From Pelagisphaera sp964404745 (GTDB lineage: Bacteria > Verrucomicrobiota > Verrucomicrobiia > Opitutales > Opitutaceae): a stretch of 64,000 nt of DNA. A program made the translations under genes and the position numbers. The notes beneath the pieces are model-generated. The model was given only the letters and a program-made list of their open reading frames with translations, made no database searches and was not told the origin of the DNA. Shown here piece by piece: positions 44,948 to 54,702 of this stretch. Where the stretch lies: positions 105,314 to 169,313 of the forward strand of contig CAYOLG010000002.1 in the NCBI GenBank assembly GCA_964404745.1, read 5' to 3'. Every line of letters starts with the position of its first letter. Position 1 is the first letter of the stretch.

Positions 44948-45826
44948 CTACACGTCGCAGATCTTGACGGCTAGTTCTAGTGAATTTAGCGGGTCGTCGC
45001 TGGCCGGGATGAACTCTTGGGCGACGTAACCCTGATAGCCGGTTTCGACAATCGCCCGCATAATGGCTGGATAGTAGAGTTCTTGCGTATCATCGATCTC
45101 ATTACGTCCCGGAACGCCGCCGGTATGGTAATGGGCAAAGTAAGTGTGGAATTCCTTGATGGTGTCGATCACATCGCCCTCCATTATTTGCATATGGTAG
45201 ATGTCGTAAAGCAGCTTGAATCGTTCCGATCCCACTCGGTCGCATAGCTCCACGCCCCATGGGGAATTGTCGCACATATAGTCGGCGTGATTCCGTTTGC
45301 TGTTGAGCAACTCCATGATCACCGTAACCCCGTGTCGCTCGGCGATGGGAGCGATCCGTTTGAGGCCCATGGCGCAATTCTCAAGCCCCTGTTCGGCGTC
45401 CATCCCGCCGCGATTTCCGGAAAAGCAGATAACATTGGGAGAACCGTTATCCTTGGCGATAGGCAAGGTGTGTTCAAAGAATTCGACGATAGCGTCGTGA
45501 TTCTCTGACCGATTCAGCCCCGTTTTGATCCCGCCGGGTACGCCCGAGGTGACGGCGCAGGTAAGGCCGAATTTTTTTAGAGTGGGATAGTCGTCGACTC
45601 CGAGCAAGTCGATGGCCTCCATTCCAATATCCTTCGCTTTTTGGCAAACCTCTTCCAAGGTTTGGTTCCGGTAGCACCACTTGCAGACCGAGTGGTGGAT
45701 GTTGCCTTTCAAGCTGCCGCCTTTCTGGTGGTGAGCGGCTTGGGTGGCGATGCCACTGGCAGCGGCTAGGGCAGCGCTGGAGGCTAAGGTCTTCAATGCG
45801 GATCGTCTTGGGATTTCGTTATTCAT
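44948..45826 (-). CDS. hydroxypyruvate isomerase-like TIM-barrel protein, exported
   Basis: 292 residues with a Tat-type leader (RRSALKTLASSAALAAASGI) and a barrel similar to Hyi. Features: HSVCKWCYRNQTLEEVCQKA, GMEAIDLLGVDDYPTLKKFG, VTVIMELLNSKRNHADYM, LYDIYHMQIMEGDVIDTI and AHYHTGGVPGRNEIDD. In the family these blocks hold the metal-ligand Glu, Asp and His. The chemical step is inferred to be keto-aldose isomerisation, but the substrate is unknown. Convergent with 43885-44787. Confidence 0.85.
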   Translation of the reverse strand: MNNEIPRRSALKTLASSAALAAASGIATQAAHHQKGGSLKGNIHHSVCKWCYRNQTLEEVCQKAKDIGMEAIDLLGVDDYPTLKKFGLTCAVTSGVPGGIKTGLNRSENHDAIVEFFEHTLPIAKDNGSPNVICFSGNRGGMDAEQGLENCAMGLKRIAPIAERHGVTVIMELLNSKRNHADYMCDNSPWGVELCDRVGSERFKLLYDIYHMQIMEGDVIDTIKEFHTYFAHYHTGGVPGRNEIDDTQELYYPAIMRAIVETGYQGYVAQEFIPASDDPLNSLELAVKICDV

Positions 45827-46182
45827 TTTCGGGAATATTGTGGTTGATAGAGGCCTTAGCCAGCGCGGCGGCGATAGGCGATAAGATTTGATGCCTCAAC
45901 TGGGCAAAAACTACCGTTTTCCGCGGATAAAGATAAACAGGAGCCCATCAGCGGAACGCATTTAGGCAATGTTTTCAGTACGCGCAAATAAGGAGCCAAA
46001 CTGTAAATCGGTAGCGAAAGACTGGAGTGAGTCGCTCAATTCAAGGGAAAATGGGCAATTTCTGAAGATCGGCGCGACTAGCTGGAGCGCATCCTGCTTT
46101 CAGGCCATTTCCAGAGCGAGTAGCGATTCAATCGCAGCCGGTTCACCTAAAAAAATGAAGAAAGCAGATACTTAGGTTCTGG
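45827..46182. other. intergenic stretch with no recognised gene
   Basis: The 356 bases between the isomerase-like gene and the sensor kinase remnant hold a short open frame (45969-46175, 68 codons) with no protein-like composition or ribosome-binding site. No promoter, RNA or repeat could be supported. Confidence 0.5.
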
Positions 46183-48591
46183 TTGGGTTGCTTTTGCCGA
46201 TTCGATTTCAGGCCATGCTCCGTTTTGCGGGGCTCGGTGATTCTTTCGTTGTGTCTATCGGGATATCTTGTCCGAGCGGCGGAGTCGCCAACTCCCTTGG
46301 ATGAAGGTTTGTTTGATATGTCGCTCAGCGATCTGATGCGCCATCGTCCAGAATTGCACCAAAGTTCCGATACGGCATCGATCTCTGCAGAGTCCGTACA
46401 CGATGCTCCTGGGTCTACGTCTGTATACTATGCGGCGACTCTCGAGCGTCGTGGACACGACAGTTTGGACGATCCCTTAGGGGCATCGCCCGGTTTGGAT
46501 ACGATAGTTCGAAGAAATGGGGTGATCTTCCTGATTCCAGCGATTGCGATACTCGCCTTGCTTCTAGGCTACTATATCGTTAGAAACCAAATGATGGCAA
46601 AGAAGGCTCTTAAAGACCAGAATCGTATCCTCGAAGAGAGGATACGATTAAGGCTTGCTGAATTCGAAGGAGCTCGGGCGGAAGCCCATGTAGCCGCTTC
46701 CTTGGCTCAAAAGGAAAGAAATAATGCTGTTGAGCTTAATGAAAACGTTCGAAAACAAACGATACGTTCCAATGAATTAGCCAGAGAGACTGTGGCGGCC
46801 GAGCAAGCGAAATCCCGGTTCCTAGCTAACATGAGTCATGAGATCCGCACCCCAATGAATGGGGTGATCGGCATGACTCATTTATTGCGGAGTTCCGAAT
46901 TGTCCCCTGAGCAGCTGAGTCATGTAGAAACGCTGGAGTACTGCTCGGAGTCCCTATTGGAGCTGATTGACGAAGTGCTAGATCTTGCAAAGATCGAGTC
47001 CGGAAAGCTGGAGATCGAGCGGATAGACACCGATCGCATAGAAACCGTATCCAAGTCTACCCGACTTTTTGCTCCGGGCGCTCACAAGAAAGGGTTGGAA
47101 TTTGTAAGTGTGTATCCGACCCACTTTGACTGGAAGATCAATAGCGATCCTTATCGGCTTCGACAGATCTTCTCGAATTTGTTGAGCAAAGCGGTCAAAT
47201 TCACCGAGTCGGGCAGCGCGCGATTCGATGTTTCGGTGAAAGAGCGGGCCAAGAAGAAGGTAGAACTGCTATTTTCAGTCCGCGACACTGGGATTGGCAT
47301 ATCGAAAGCTGGCCAATCAAAACTATTTAGGGCTTTCGCCCAGGCGGATTCGTCGACGAAGAGAAAATATGGAGGGACGGGATTAGGCTTGGTGATCTCT
47401 CGCAAGTTGGCGAGGCCAATGGGAGGAGAATTGATCGTCGAGAGCGAGCTGGGGGTAGTGTCTGAGTTCTCGTTTACCCTGAAGTTCGATCTTGGGGAGG
47501 CGATTTCCGACGAGCGCAAAAGCGGGGCAGGAGATTCGAAGCCAGTGGCAGTCGCGACCAATTCGGAATCTATTGTCGAACGCATGCAAGCCGTGTTGAG
47601 CAGGCTCGACTTAAAGTATGATCGACATGCAAGATATATGGGAAATTTTGATACAGATTGTTATCGAGCTATTTTGGTAGACGATTCAATCTAATCGAAA
47701 GAAGCTGACCGGTTTAAGTAATTAGCTGGAAGTGTCAGACTATTTGCGATCTGCGAACAAGAAGTTGGCGGAAGGCTGAAAGGATTGAATGAGTCGGATA
47801 TCGTAAGGAGCCCTTTTGATCCTCTAGACATATGGGAGAAGCTTTCAGTGGAAAAGCGAACGAAGGTCGGATGGCGTGAGGCTTCGAGCGAAGCTGGGAG
47901 CAAAAAGTATTCCGATTGCTTGGTGTTGATCGTGGACGACAATGAAATCAATTTACTAGTTGCCGAAGGCGTGCTTGAAAATCGTGTAATTTGTCCAGTC
48001 AAGTCGAAGAGTGGCGAGGAAGCTCTAGAACGGTGTCAGAATGAGAGCTTCGATTTGATATTCATGGATTGCATGATGCCTGGCATGGATGGATAAGAAG
48101 CCACGAGGGCCATCAGGAATATGGATTCCAGCAATTCGAAATTCGTGATCGTCGCCCTGACCGCCAAAACCATGAGGGTAGATCGGGAGAAGTACCTCGA
48201 GTCTGGTATGAATGACTATCTAGCGAAGCCGCTTCGAAACAAAGAACGAGACCAGGTACTGAACCGATGGTTGAACGCGAATGAGGCTGATTTTGAGAAA
48301 GTCGTGCCCGTGAGCGAAGCGTCTAATGAAAGTCAAGAACTGGCTCTTTTAGATTTATTGGAAATCGAATCGATTTTCAGCGACAGGGATGCCGATACGA
48401 TCGCCTCGCTCCTTTCTCATTCGATCAAAGGGAGCTCGGCGAATTACGGAGCCGCAAGGCTCAGATCCGTGGTAGGCGCTTTGGAATAGGCCTGTATCGA
48501 GGAGGATTCTGGCAAGGCGGCAGAGTTGTTTAAAGAGATGAAGCTCTTATCTCGGCTCACGGTCGAAGCCGTGGACGAATATGCGACTTGA
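46183..48591 (+). pseudogene. hybrid sensor histidine kinase broken only by in-frame stops
   Basis: One uninterrupted frame encodes an N-terminal periplasmic region with a membrane helix (IFLIPAIAILALLLGYYIV), HisKA (NMSHEIRTPMNGVIGM), HATPase (NLLSKAVKFT; DTGIGIS; GTGLGLVISRKLA), a degenerate receiver, a full receiver (LIVDDNEINLLVAEGVL; IFMDCMMPGMDG; YLAKPL) and an HPt end with the HSIKGSSANYG motif. In-frame stops lie at 47692, 47713, 48094 (right after MPGMDG) and 48487. The HPt is also shortened between IASLLS and HSIKGSS. The N-box Asn is replaced by Lys. The original protein would be about 800 residues. Confidence 0.82.
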
Positions 48592-48746
48592 CTTTCGCAA
48601 ATCCCGCCAAGAGCTAGTCGAAGCCGCGCTAGGGATTCGCTGAATGGGTCCAAGGAAGCGCGGTTCTCCAATCTCGGGATGGCGAATCCTCTTGTCTTGG
48701 GTAAGTCGCGACCTTATCGCTAGCCTCTTTTTCACAGGAGATATCC

Positions 48747-51479
48747 ATGACGACCGAATTGAGCCAGAATTACGATCCAACGAAAGTTGAGTCCAAGTGG
48801 TACAAAGCGTGGGAAGAGAATGGCTGTTTCGAGGGGCGGATCGAAACTGGGAAAGAGCCCTTCACCATTATGATCCCGCCGCCGAACGTGACTGGAGTGC
48901 TACACATGGGGCACGTTCTGGACAACGCCCTCCAGGATATCTTCATTCGGCGAGCCCGTCTCGAGGGCAAGGCTGCGTTGTGGTTTCCGGGCACTGATCA
49001 CGCTTCTATAGCGACTCAAGTTAAAGTTGAGAAGGCTCTGCGTGATGAAGGAACGTCGCGTCAAGAGTTGGGTCGAGAGAAGTTTCTCGAGCGAGCCTGG
49101 GAGTGGTCAGAGGATCATGGGGGCGTGATTTTCAAGCAGCTTCGTAAACTTGGAGCGTCCTGCGATTGGCGGCGTTCCCGGTTTACCATGGATGATGCCT
49201 ATCAGCGTTCCGTTCAGTTCGCTTTTGTGGAATTATACGAGCGGGGATACATTTATCGCGGCAAACGCCTTGTCAATTGGTGTCCGGCCTCGCAAACCGC
49301 GCTAAGTAATGAAGAAGTGGATATGCGACCGCAAAAGGGCAAGCTCTTCAAAATGCGGTACGAGATTGTCGAGGAGCCAGGCCGATTCGTCGAGATTTCT
49401 ACGACGCGCCCAGAGACGATTATGGGCGATACTGGAGTTGCCGTCCACCCGGATGACGAACGATACGCGGATCTGGTGGGCAAGCATTGCTGGAGGCCAT
49501 TCCCTAGGGCTGAGATCCCTATTGTTGCCGATAGGGCGGTCGAAAAAGACTTTGGCACGGGAGTTCTCAAAGTTACACCAGCTCATGACCAAGTGGATTT
49601 CGATATAGGCAAGCGCCACGATTTGCCGCTCATCGATGTGATGAATCCAGATGGCACTCTTAACCATCTAGCGGGCGACGAATTCGATGGCATGGATCGT
49701 TTCGATGCGAGGAAGGTTGCGGTGGCGAAATTGGAATCGCTTAACTTGCTCATCGAAGCTGAGGATTATGACAACAATGTCGGGTTTTCGGAACGAGCCG
49801 GCGTGCCCATCGAACCGCGCCTATCCGAACAATGGTATTTGAAGTACCCGCGGGTGGAAGAGGCCAAGCGGGCGGTTGAGAAGGGAATCATTCGCTTTCA
49901 TCCGAAGCGTTGGGAAAAGGTTTACTTGCACTGGCTCAATAATATCCAGGATTGGTGCGTTTCCCGACAGCTTTGGTGGGGGCAGCGAATACCCGTTTGG
50001 TACAGGAAAGGCGCTGATCGCAGCGATCCGGATAATTGGCATATATCCGTGGATGGTCCAGAGGATGCGGACAATTGGGAACAGGATGAGGACGTTTTGG
50101 ATACATGGGCTTCATCTAACCTTTGGCCATTCGCCACCTTTGGTTGGCCGAGCGACGATCCCAAAGTTAAAGCGGAGCTGGATTATTTTTATCCTACCAG
50201 CATGCTGGTGACCGGGTTCGATATCATATTCTTCTGGGTCGCTCGAATGATTATGTCAGGGCTCGAGCTTACTGGCGAAGCCAAGGATTTGCTCAGCGAC
50301 GAGGAGATCGATGCTCGAGTTCCCTTCAAGGACGTTTTCATCCATGGTTTGATTCGCGATTCCAAAGGTCGGAAGATGTCCAAATCGCTTGGCAACTCCC
50401 CGGATCCGCTGGATTTGACCGAGAAGTTCGGCGCCGATGGACTGCGTTTTGGCATTATTAATATTGCCCCTAGCGGGTCAGACATTCTTTTTTCCGAGGA
50501 TCGCATCGAAATCGGCCGCAATTTCTGCACCAAGCTTTGGAATGCGTGCCGTTTCCGGCAGATGTCGGGCGAGCTTTCTGGCAACGCCTCGCTGGATGGC
50601 ATTCTGGAAAGGCTAGTGGGATCGTCGCTCGATGGTTATGGCAACTGGATTTTGAATCGATTGCTAGAAACGACTCGAGAAATCGAAACGCAATTCGAGC
50701 GCTTCGAAATGCATCAGTTAACGCATTCGCTGCACCGGTTCTTCTGGGGCGACTTCTGCGATTGGTACGTAGAGGCGGCTAAAGCGATGTTGCAGTCGAA
50801 GGACGATCCGCGGCACGGGATCGCCTTAGCGGTATCGGATCTAGTGATACGACAATCTTTGCAGCTGCTGCATCCTGTCATGCCCTTCATAACAGAAGAG
50901 CTCTGGCAGGCGATGGGTTATGGGGAAGAAGGGTCGTTTATCCAGAATACGCGCCTCCCCAAAGCCGCTGAACTGAGCGAAGCGTTGGGTTCGCGAGGGA
51001 TCGCCATCGACGAGGCTGGAGCCAAGCGAATCGAAGAAATCAATGGACTGATTTCCCAAGCTCGTAGTATCAAGGCGGAGTACAATGTCGCTTCCAAGCG
51101 AGACGTAACGTTATTCGTCTCGCCTGCCGACGATTCGAGTTCGGCGATCGTGACCGCGAATATAGATACGATCAAGAAACTTGCCGGCGCTGCCACCATG
51201 AATATTCGAGAGCGGGTAGAGAATTTGCCGGGAGCGGTATCCGCTTTAGGAACGGTTTTTCTCGACCTATCCAGCGCCATAGACGTTGAAGCGGAGAAAG
51301 AGCGTTTGAGCAAGGAGTTCGAGAAGCTCGGCAAGGCCATCCAAGCGGGCGAGGGAAAATTGAACAACCCTAGTTTCGTGGAAAAAGCCCCGCCTGCTGT
51401 CGTCGAAGGAGCCCGCAAACAACTCGCGGAAACCAAGGCCAAAAGAGAAGAAGTCGCCCGATTGCTGGAGAGTCTTTGA
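48747..51479 (+). CDS. valS: valyl-tRNA synthetase
   Basis: 910 residues, normal for ValRS. PPPNVTGVLHMGHVLDNAL places HMGH at residues 53-56, the KMSKS loop is GRKMSKSLGNSPDPLDL, and the editing domain contains TTRPETIMGDTGVAVHPDDE and KVTPAHDQVDFDIGKRH. A C-terminal coiled coil (about 845-910, with EKERLSKEFEKLGKAIQAGE) is typical. The start has AGGAG seven bases upstream. The first stop of the kinase remnant does not affect it. Confidence 0.97.
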   Translation: MTTELSQNYDPTKVESKWYKAWEENGCFEGRIETGKEPFTIMIPPPNVTGVLHMGHVLDNALQDIFIRRARLEGKAALWFPGTDHASIATQVKVEKALRDEGTSRQELGREKFLERAWEWSEDHGGVIFKQLRKLGASCDWRRSRFTMDDAYQRSVQFAFVELYERGYIYRGKRLVNWCPASQTALSNEEVDMRPQKGKLFKMRYEIVEEPGRFVEISTTRPETIMGDTGVAVHPDDERYADLVGKHCWRPFPRAEIPIVADRAVEKDFGTGVLKVTPAHDQVDFDIGKRHDLPLIDVMNPDGTLNHLAGDEFDGMDRFDARKVAVAKLESLNLLIEAEDYDNNVGFSERAGVPIEPRLSEQWYLKYPRVEEAKRAVEKGIIRFHPKRWEKVYLHWLNNIQDWCVSRQLWWGQRIPVWYRKGADRSDPDNWHISVDGPEDADNWEQDEDVLDTWASSNLWPFATFGWPSDDPKVKAELDYFYPTSMLVTGFDIIFFWVARMIMSGLELTGEAKDLLSDEEIDARVPFKDVFIHGLIRDSKGRKMSKSLGNSPDPLDLTEKFGADGLRFGIINIAPSGSDILFSEDRIEIGRNFCTKLWNACRFRQMSGELSGNASLDGILERLVGSSLDGYGNWILNRLLETTREIETQFERFEMHQLTHSLHRFFWGDFCDWYVEAAKAMLQSKDDPRHGIALAVSDLVIRQSLQLLHPVMPFITEELWQAMGYGEEGSFIQNTRLPKAAELSEALGSRGIAIDEAGAKRIEEINGLISQARSIKAEYNVASKRDVTLFVSPADDSSSAIVTANIDTIKKLAGAATMNIRERVENLPGAVSALGTVFLDLSSAIDVEAEKERLSKEFEKLGKAIQAGEGKLNNPSFVEKAPPAVVEGARKQLAETKAKREEVARLLESL

Positions 51480-51679
51480 CGGTGGGCGAGAGCCTCAGCT
51501 TACCCGCATCGAAATCAATCCGACTCGTGACGATTTCATCCCCGAACAGTGGTTTCCCATCAGGGGTTTTGGATAGGATTAATCAATCCCAGCCAGAATT
51601 GGTCAAATTTTCATTTGCCTCCCCAATCAATCCAGTCTTTGGGTTTCGGACACCTTTGCCACCCTCCTGAGCGAACCAC

Positions 51680-53332
51680 ATGTCTACCTTCTTCCTGATC
51701 CTCGGCAGCCTTGGCGTATTCTTATTTGGAATGCGGCTAATGAGCGAGTCTATCCAGAAGATCTCCGGTGAACGTCTCCGCAATATCCTCAGGTCGATGA
51801 CGGGAAACCGACTGGCCGGAGTCACCACGGGATTTCTTGTCACCTGCCTAGTCCAATCCTCATCGGCGACCACCGTCATGGTCGTCAGCTTTGTCCACGC
51901 CCGCCTTCTCACCCTAATTCAGGCCATCGGCGTCATCATGGGAGCGAACCTGGGGACGACCACCACCTTCTGGATTATATCCTTCCTCGGGTTCAAATTT
52001 AGTCTATCGAAAATCGCTATCCCGGTGATTGGCATCGGCGTTGCTATGACCTTCATGAAAGGCGATCGGCTCAAAGGCGTGGGGAATTTCTGGACGGGTT
52101 TCGGACTCCTCTTCATGGGGCTCAGCCTCCTCAAGAACTCGGTTCCTGACATCAACAGCAATCCGGAAGCCTTGGAATGGGTGGCCTCGCTTGGCGGATA
52201 CGGATTCGGGTCCGTTCTCATCTTTCTATTTTTCGGAGTTATCCTAACCATAATCGTCCAGTCTTCTTCTGTGGCTGGGGCCATAACCCTTACAATGGCT
52301 TACAAGGGATGGATCGACTACCCCCAAGCGGCCGCGATTATTCTTGGAGAAAATATTGGCACAACGATCACCGCCTACCTGGCATCCCTGACCGCCAACA
52401 CGGCCGCCAAGCGAGCGGCCCGAGCCCACTTCGTATTCAATATGCTGGGCGTGGTCTGGATGTTGATCCTTTTCTATCCATTCATTTCCCTAGTGGATCG
52501 GATAATGCCCGGGTTGCCGGACAGCCCCGACGACCTCCCGAATCATCTGGCCCTCTTCCACACCCTATTCAATCTAGTTAATATTTTGCTCCTGATCAGT
52601 TTCGTCCCCAAGATCGCGTCCTTCGTGCAGTGGATGGTGAGGGAGAAGCCCGATCGAAAATTAACCCACTTCAAGTACCTGAACACAGCGTCTTGGGGAT
52701 CAGGAGAGCTAAATTTCTCTGAAGCTCAGCAAGCAATTCGGAAACTCGGTGAGCTGAGCAAGAGCATGTTCGATCAATTTCTCTACATCTACAGCAAGCC
52801 TCATCAGAACCTGTCCATTCAAGTTGAGCAGTTGAGGGCCATGGAAGGGGAAAGCAATGCCATCACTACCGAGCTTTTCGAATTCATGACTCATTGCGCC
52901 TCGGATCAGCTCAGCCAGGAAACTCGCCGGAAGGCCACTCAATACCTCAGAGTTGTGGCTGAATTGGAGGCTGTTTGCGACTGCTGTAATCGGCTAACCA
53001 ACCGTGCCGCCGAACGTTACAACGAAAACGAGTTTGTCACCCAGGAAATCGAAGACGATATTCTGGAATTCGGGGAAAGCGTCCAGCGGTTCATCAGTCT
53101 CTACCTTTCTCGCTTGGAGTCGAAAGTCACTCCTGCCGACATCGAAATGGCGTTCGACCTGGAAAAGCAGATCGACGAAAACCGGATCGCCTTGCGAAAG
53201 CGGGCTGTGAACCGCATGATCAATCACGATTCCGGTATCTACGCCGAGTTTATCTACATCGAAATAATCAATACTTTCGAAAGAATCGCGAATCACTCGC
53301 GCAATATCCTGCAGACGCTCCCCCGCGATTAG
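51680..53332 (+). CDS. Na/Pi cotransporter with PhoU-like C-terminus
   Basis: 550 residues. Two QSSS(A/V) motifs (VTCLVQSSSATTVMVVSF and LTIIVQSSSVAGAITLTM) within about ten membrane helices are the hallmark of NptA/PNaS sodium-phosphate symporters. The C-terminal 200 residues (from about 345) are helical and PhoU-like (FSEAQQAIRKLGELSKSMFD; DDILEFGESVQRFISLYLSR). Imports phosphate with sodium. A phosphate porin-like gene with a Pho-box-like array lies at 62-64 kb, but no such array was seen here. Confidence 0.9.
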   Translation: MSTFFLILGSLGVFLFGMRLMSESIQKISGERLRNILRSMTGNRLAGVTTGFLVTCLVQSSSATTVMVVSFVHARLLTLIQAIGVIMGANLGTTTTFWIISFLGFKFSLSKIAIPVIGIGVAMTFMKGDRLKGVGNFWTGFGLLFMGLSLLKNSVPDINSNPEALEWVASLGGYGFGSVLIFLFFGVILTIIVQSSSVAGAITLTMAYKGWIDYPQAAAIILGENIGTTITAYLASLTANTAAKRAARAHFVFNMLGVVWMLILFYPFISLVDRIMPGLPDSPDDLPNHLALFHTLFNLVNILLLISFVPKIASFVQWMVREKPDRKLTHFKYLNTASWGSGELNFSEAQQAIRKLGELSKSMFDQFLYIYSKPHQNLSIQVEQLRAMEGESNAITTELFEFMTHCASDQLSQETRRKATQYLRVVAELEAVCDCCNRLTNRAAERYNENEFVTQEIEDDILEFGESVQRFISLYLSRLESKVTPADIEMAFDLEKQIDENRIALRKRAVNRMINHDSGIYAEFIYIEIINTFERIANHSRNILQTLPRD

Positions 53333-53547
53333 CGGACTGGCTTCTTATGATTATCCGCTGAATCTCGATCATCGCGAAAGCCCTCTTCAAAGCCAGGATA
53401 TAAGAAGTCGCCGATTGCGAGAGAGCTATTAGGAAGTCCGGCTTTTTCGCCGCTTATTTTGGTTGCTGTTCAATCAACTGCTTGACCCAGCCGTTGCTTA
53501 CAATAGTTAATGTCGGTAATTCGATAAACATTTAGATGATTAATTAG

Positions 53548-54267
53548 ATGATCCCGGGAATTGTATTAGAGAAGCGGCGAGAAATTGATTTGGAGGGAGC
53601 GATTCCGCGGGAGCGTGTGGCCTGGGCTGCGGAGTTGTTCGGGGATGAATTGATCATGACCACCAGCTTTGGGGCTCAATCGGCGGTCATGCTGCATCTG
53701 GTAACAGCGATAATGCCCGATATACCAGTGGTATTTATTGATACCGGATATCTTTTTCCGGAGACCTATCGTTTTGCCGCCGAGTTGACAGAGCGCCTCA
53801 ATCTCAACTTGAAGAAGTATCGTGCTCCCATTTCCGCTGCCGAGCAAGAGGCCTTGTACGGGCGGCTCTGGGAGGAGGGCGAAGATGGCTTAAAACGATA
53901 CAATTTCCTAAACAAAGTTGAGCCTATGGAGCGGGCTATCAGGGAATTGGGAGCCAAAGCTTGGTTGGCTGGTTTACGTCGATCGCAAGGAGAAAGCCGG
54001 GCGAGCAGGCAGGTCGTTGAGAGCCAGAACAAGATGACCAAGATTTATCCAATCCTCGACTGGGATAACCGGGAAATGCACCGATATTTGCAAGCGAATG
54101 AGCTGCCTTATCATCCTCTTTGGGAACTGGGATACGTATCGATCGGCGACTGGCATAGCACGACGAAGCTGGAGCCGGGCATGAGCGAAGCGGATACCCG
54201 ATTTGGAGGCGTTAAGCGCGAGTGCGGGCTCCATGAGCCGTCGGGCGACGTCGATTTCCAGATCTAG
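53548..54267 (+). CDS. cysH: phosphoadenylyl-sulfate (PAPS) reductase
   Basis: 239 residues. LIMTTSFGAQSAVMLHLVTA, VVFIDTGYLFPETYRFAAEL and the C-terminal KRECGLHEPSGDV with the catalytic cysteine in ECGLH are the CysH signatures. The paired CC motifs of the Fe-S APS reductases are absent, so it should use PAPS and thioredoxin. It works in assimilatory sulfate reduction. No other cys genes are adjacent. The 215-base upstream gap shows no known riboswitch. It is convergent with rpmB. Confidence 0.92.
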   Translation: MIPGIVLEKRREIDLEGAIPRERVAWAAELFGDELIMTTSFGAQSAVMLHLVTAIMPDIPVVFIDTGYLFPETYRFAAELTERLNLNLKKYRAPISAAEQEALYGRLWEEGEDGLKRYNFLNKVEPMERAIRELGAKAWLAGLRRSQGESRASRQVVESQNKMTKIYPILDWDNREMHRYLQANELPYHPLWELGYVSIGDWHSTTKLEPGMSEADTRFGGVKRECGLHEPSGDVDFQI

Positions 54268-54314
54268 TCTTCTCGCAGGTTGACGTAGTAGGTCTGGGCG
54301 GGGCAGCCCCGCGA

Positions 54315-54348
54315 CCAAAAAAGCCGCGACCCGAATGGTATCGCGGCG
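54315..54348 (-). terminator. intrinsic terminator of rpmB
   Basis: On the minus strand a 7-bp stem, GCCGCGA (from 54341-54347) with TCGCGGC (from 54323-54329), is followed by a U-run encoded by the A-run at 54316-54322. It lies 28 bases after the rpmB stop. Confidence 0.7.
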
Positions 54349-54375
54349 CGGCTATGAAAGTTTTCTCGGGCGGCC

Positions 54376-54606
54376 TTAGGCTTTCTCAACGAGTCCAGCC
54401 TTGATGGCCTTGACGCTTACCCACATGCGCTTGATTTGGCCTGAGGGGAGGCGAACCTTGATTCGCTGAACATTGGGGCGGAACTTGCGGGTGGTAGTCT
54501 TGGTGATGTGCGTACCTATACCACCGCTTTTCTTGGATTGTCCCTTGCGGTTAATTCTGCTGCCCGTGGTGGGACGTTTTCCGGTAATTGCGCAAATTCT
54601 AGCCAT
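54376..54606 (-). CDS. rpmB: 50S ribosomal protein L28
   Basis: 76 residues from ATG 54606, typical for bacterial L28. MARICAITGKRPTTGSRI and TTTRKFRPNVQRIKVRLPSG are the family motifs. The zinc-cysteine version of L28 is not present (one Cys only). A longer in-frame start at 54660 adds residues with no match. A hairpin terminator follows. No L33 neighbour is seen. Confidence 0.96.
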   Translation of the reverse strand: MARICAITGKRPTTGSRINRKGQSKKSGGIGTHITKTTTRKFRPNVQRIKVRLPSGQIKRMWVSVKAIKAGLVEKA

Positions 54607-54702
54607 GACTGAAGGTGATTGAGAACGGAGGAAGAAAGGGGAGGCCTTGTAGCTTGGCAAGCAGTTTTTTCCGAAAATTAGACGAGGAATGCCTTCGGGC
54701 GG

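Noticed and set aside
9529..48591. Reassigned stop codon explaining the interrupted genes
   Set aside because: All three stop codons interrupt genes and all three end intact genes nearby, so a single reassignment does not fit.
53333..53547. SAM or other sulfur-related riboswitch before cysH
   Set aside because: No recognisable riboswitch core could be found by eye.
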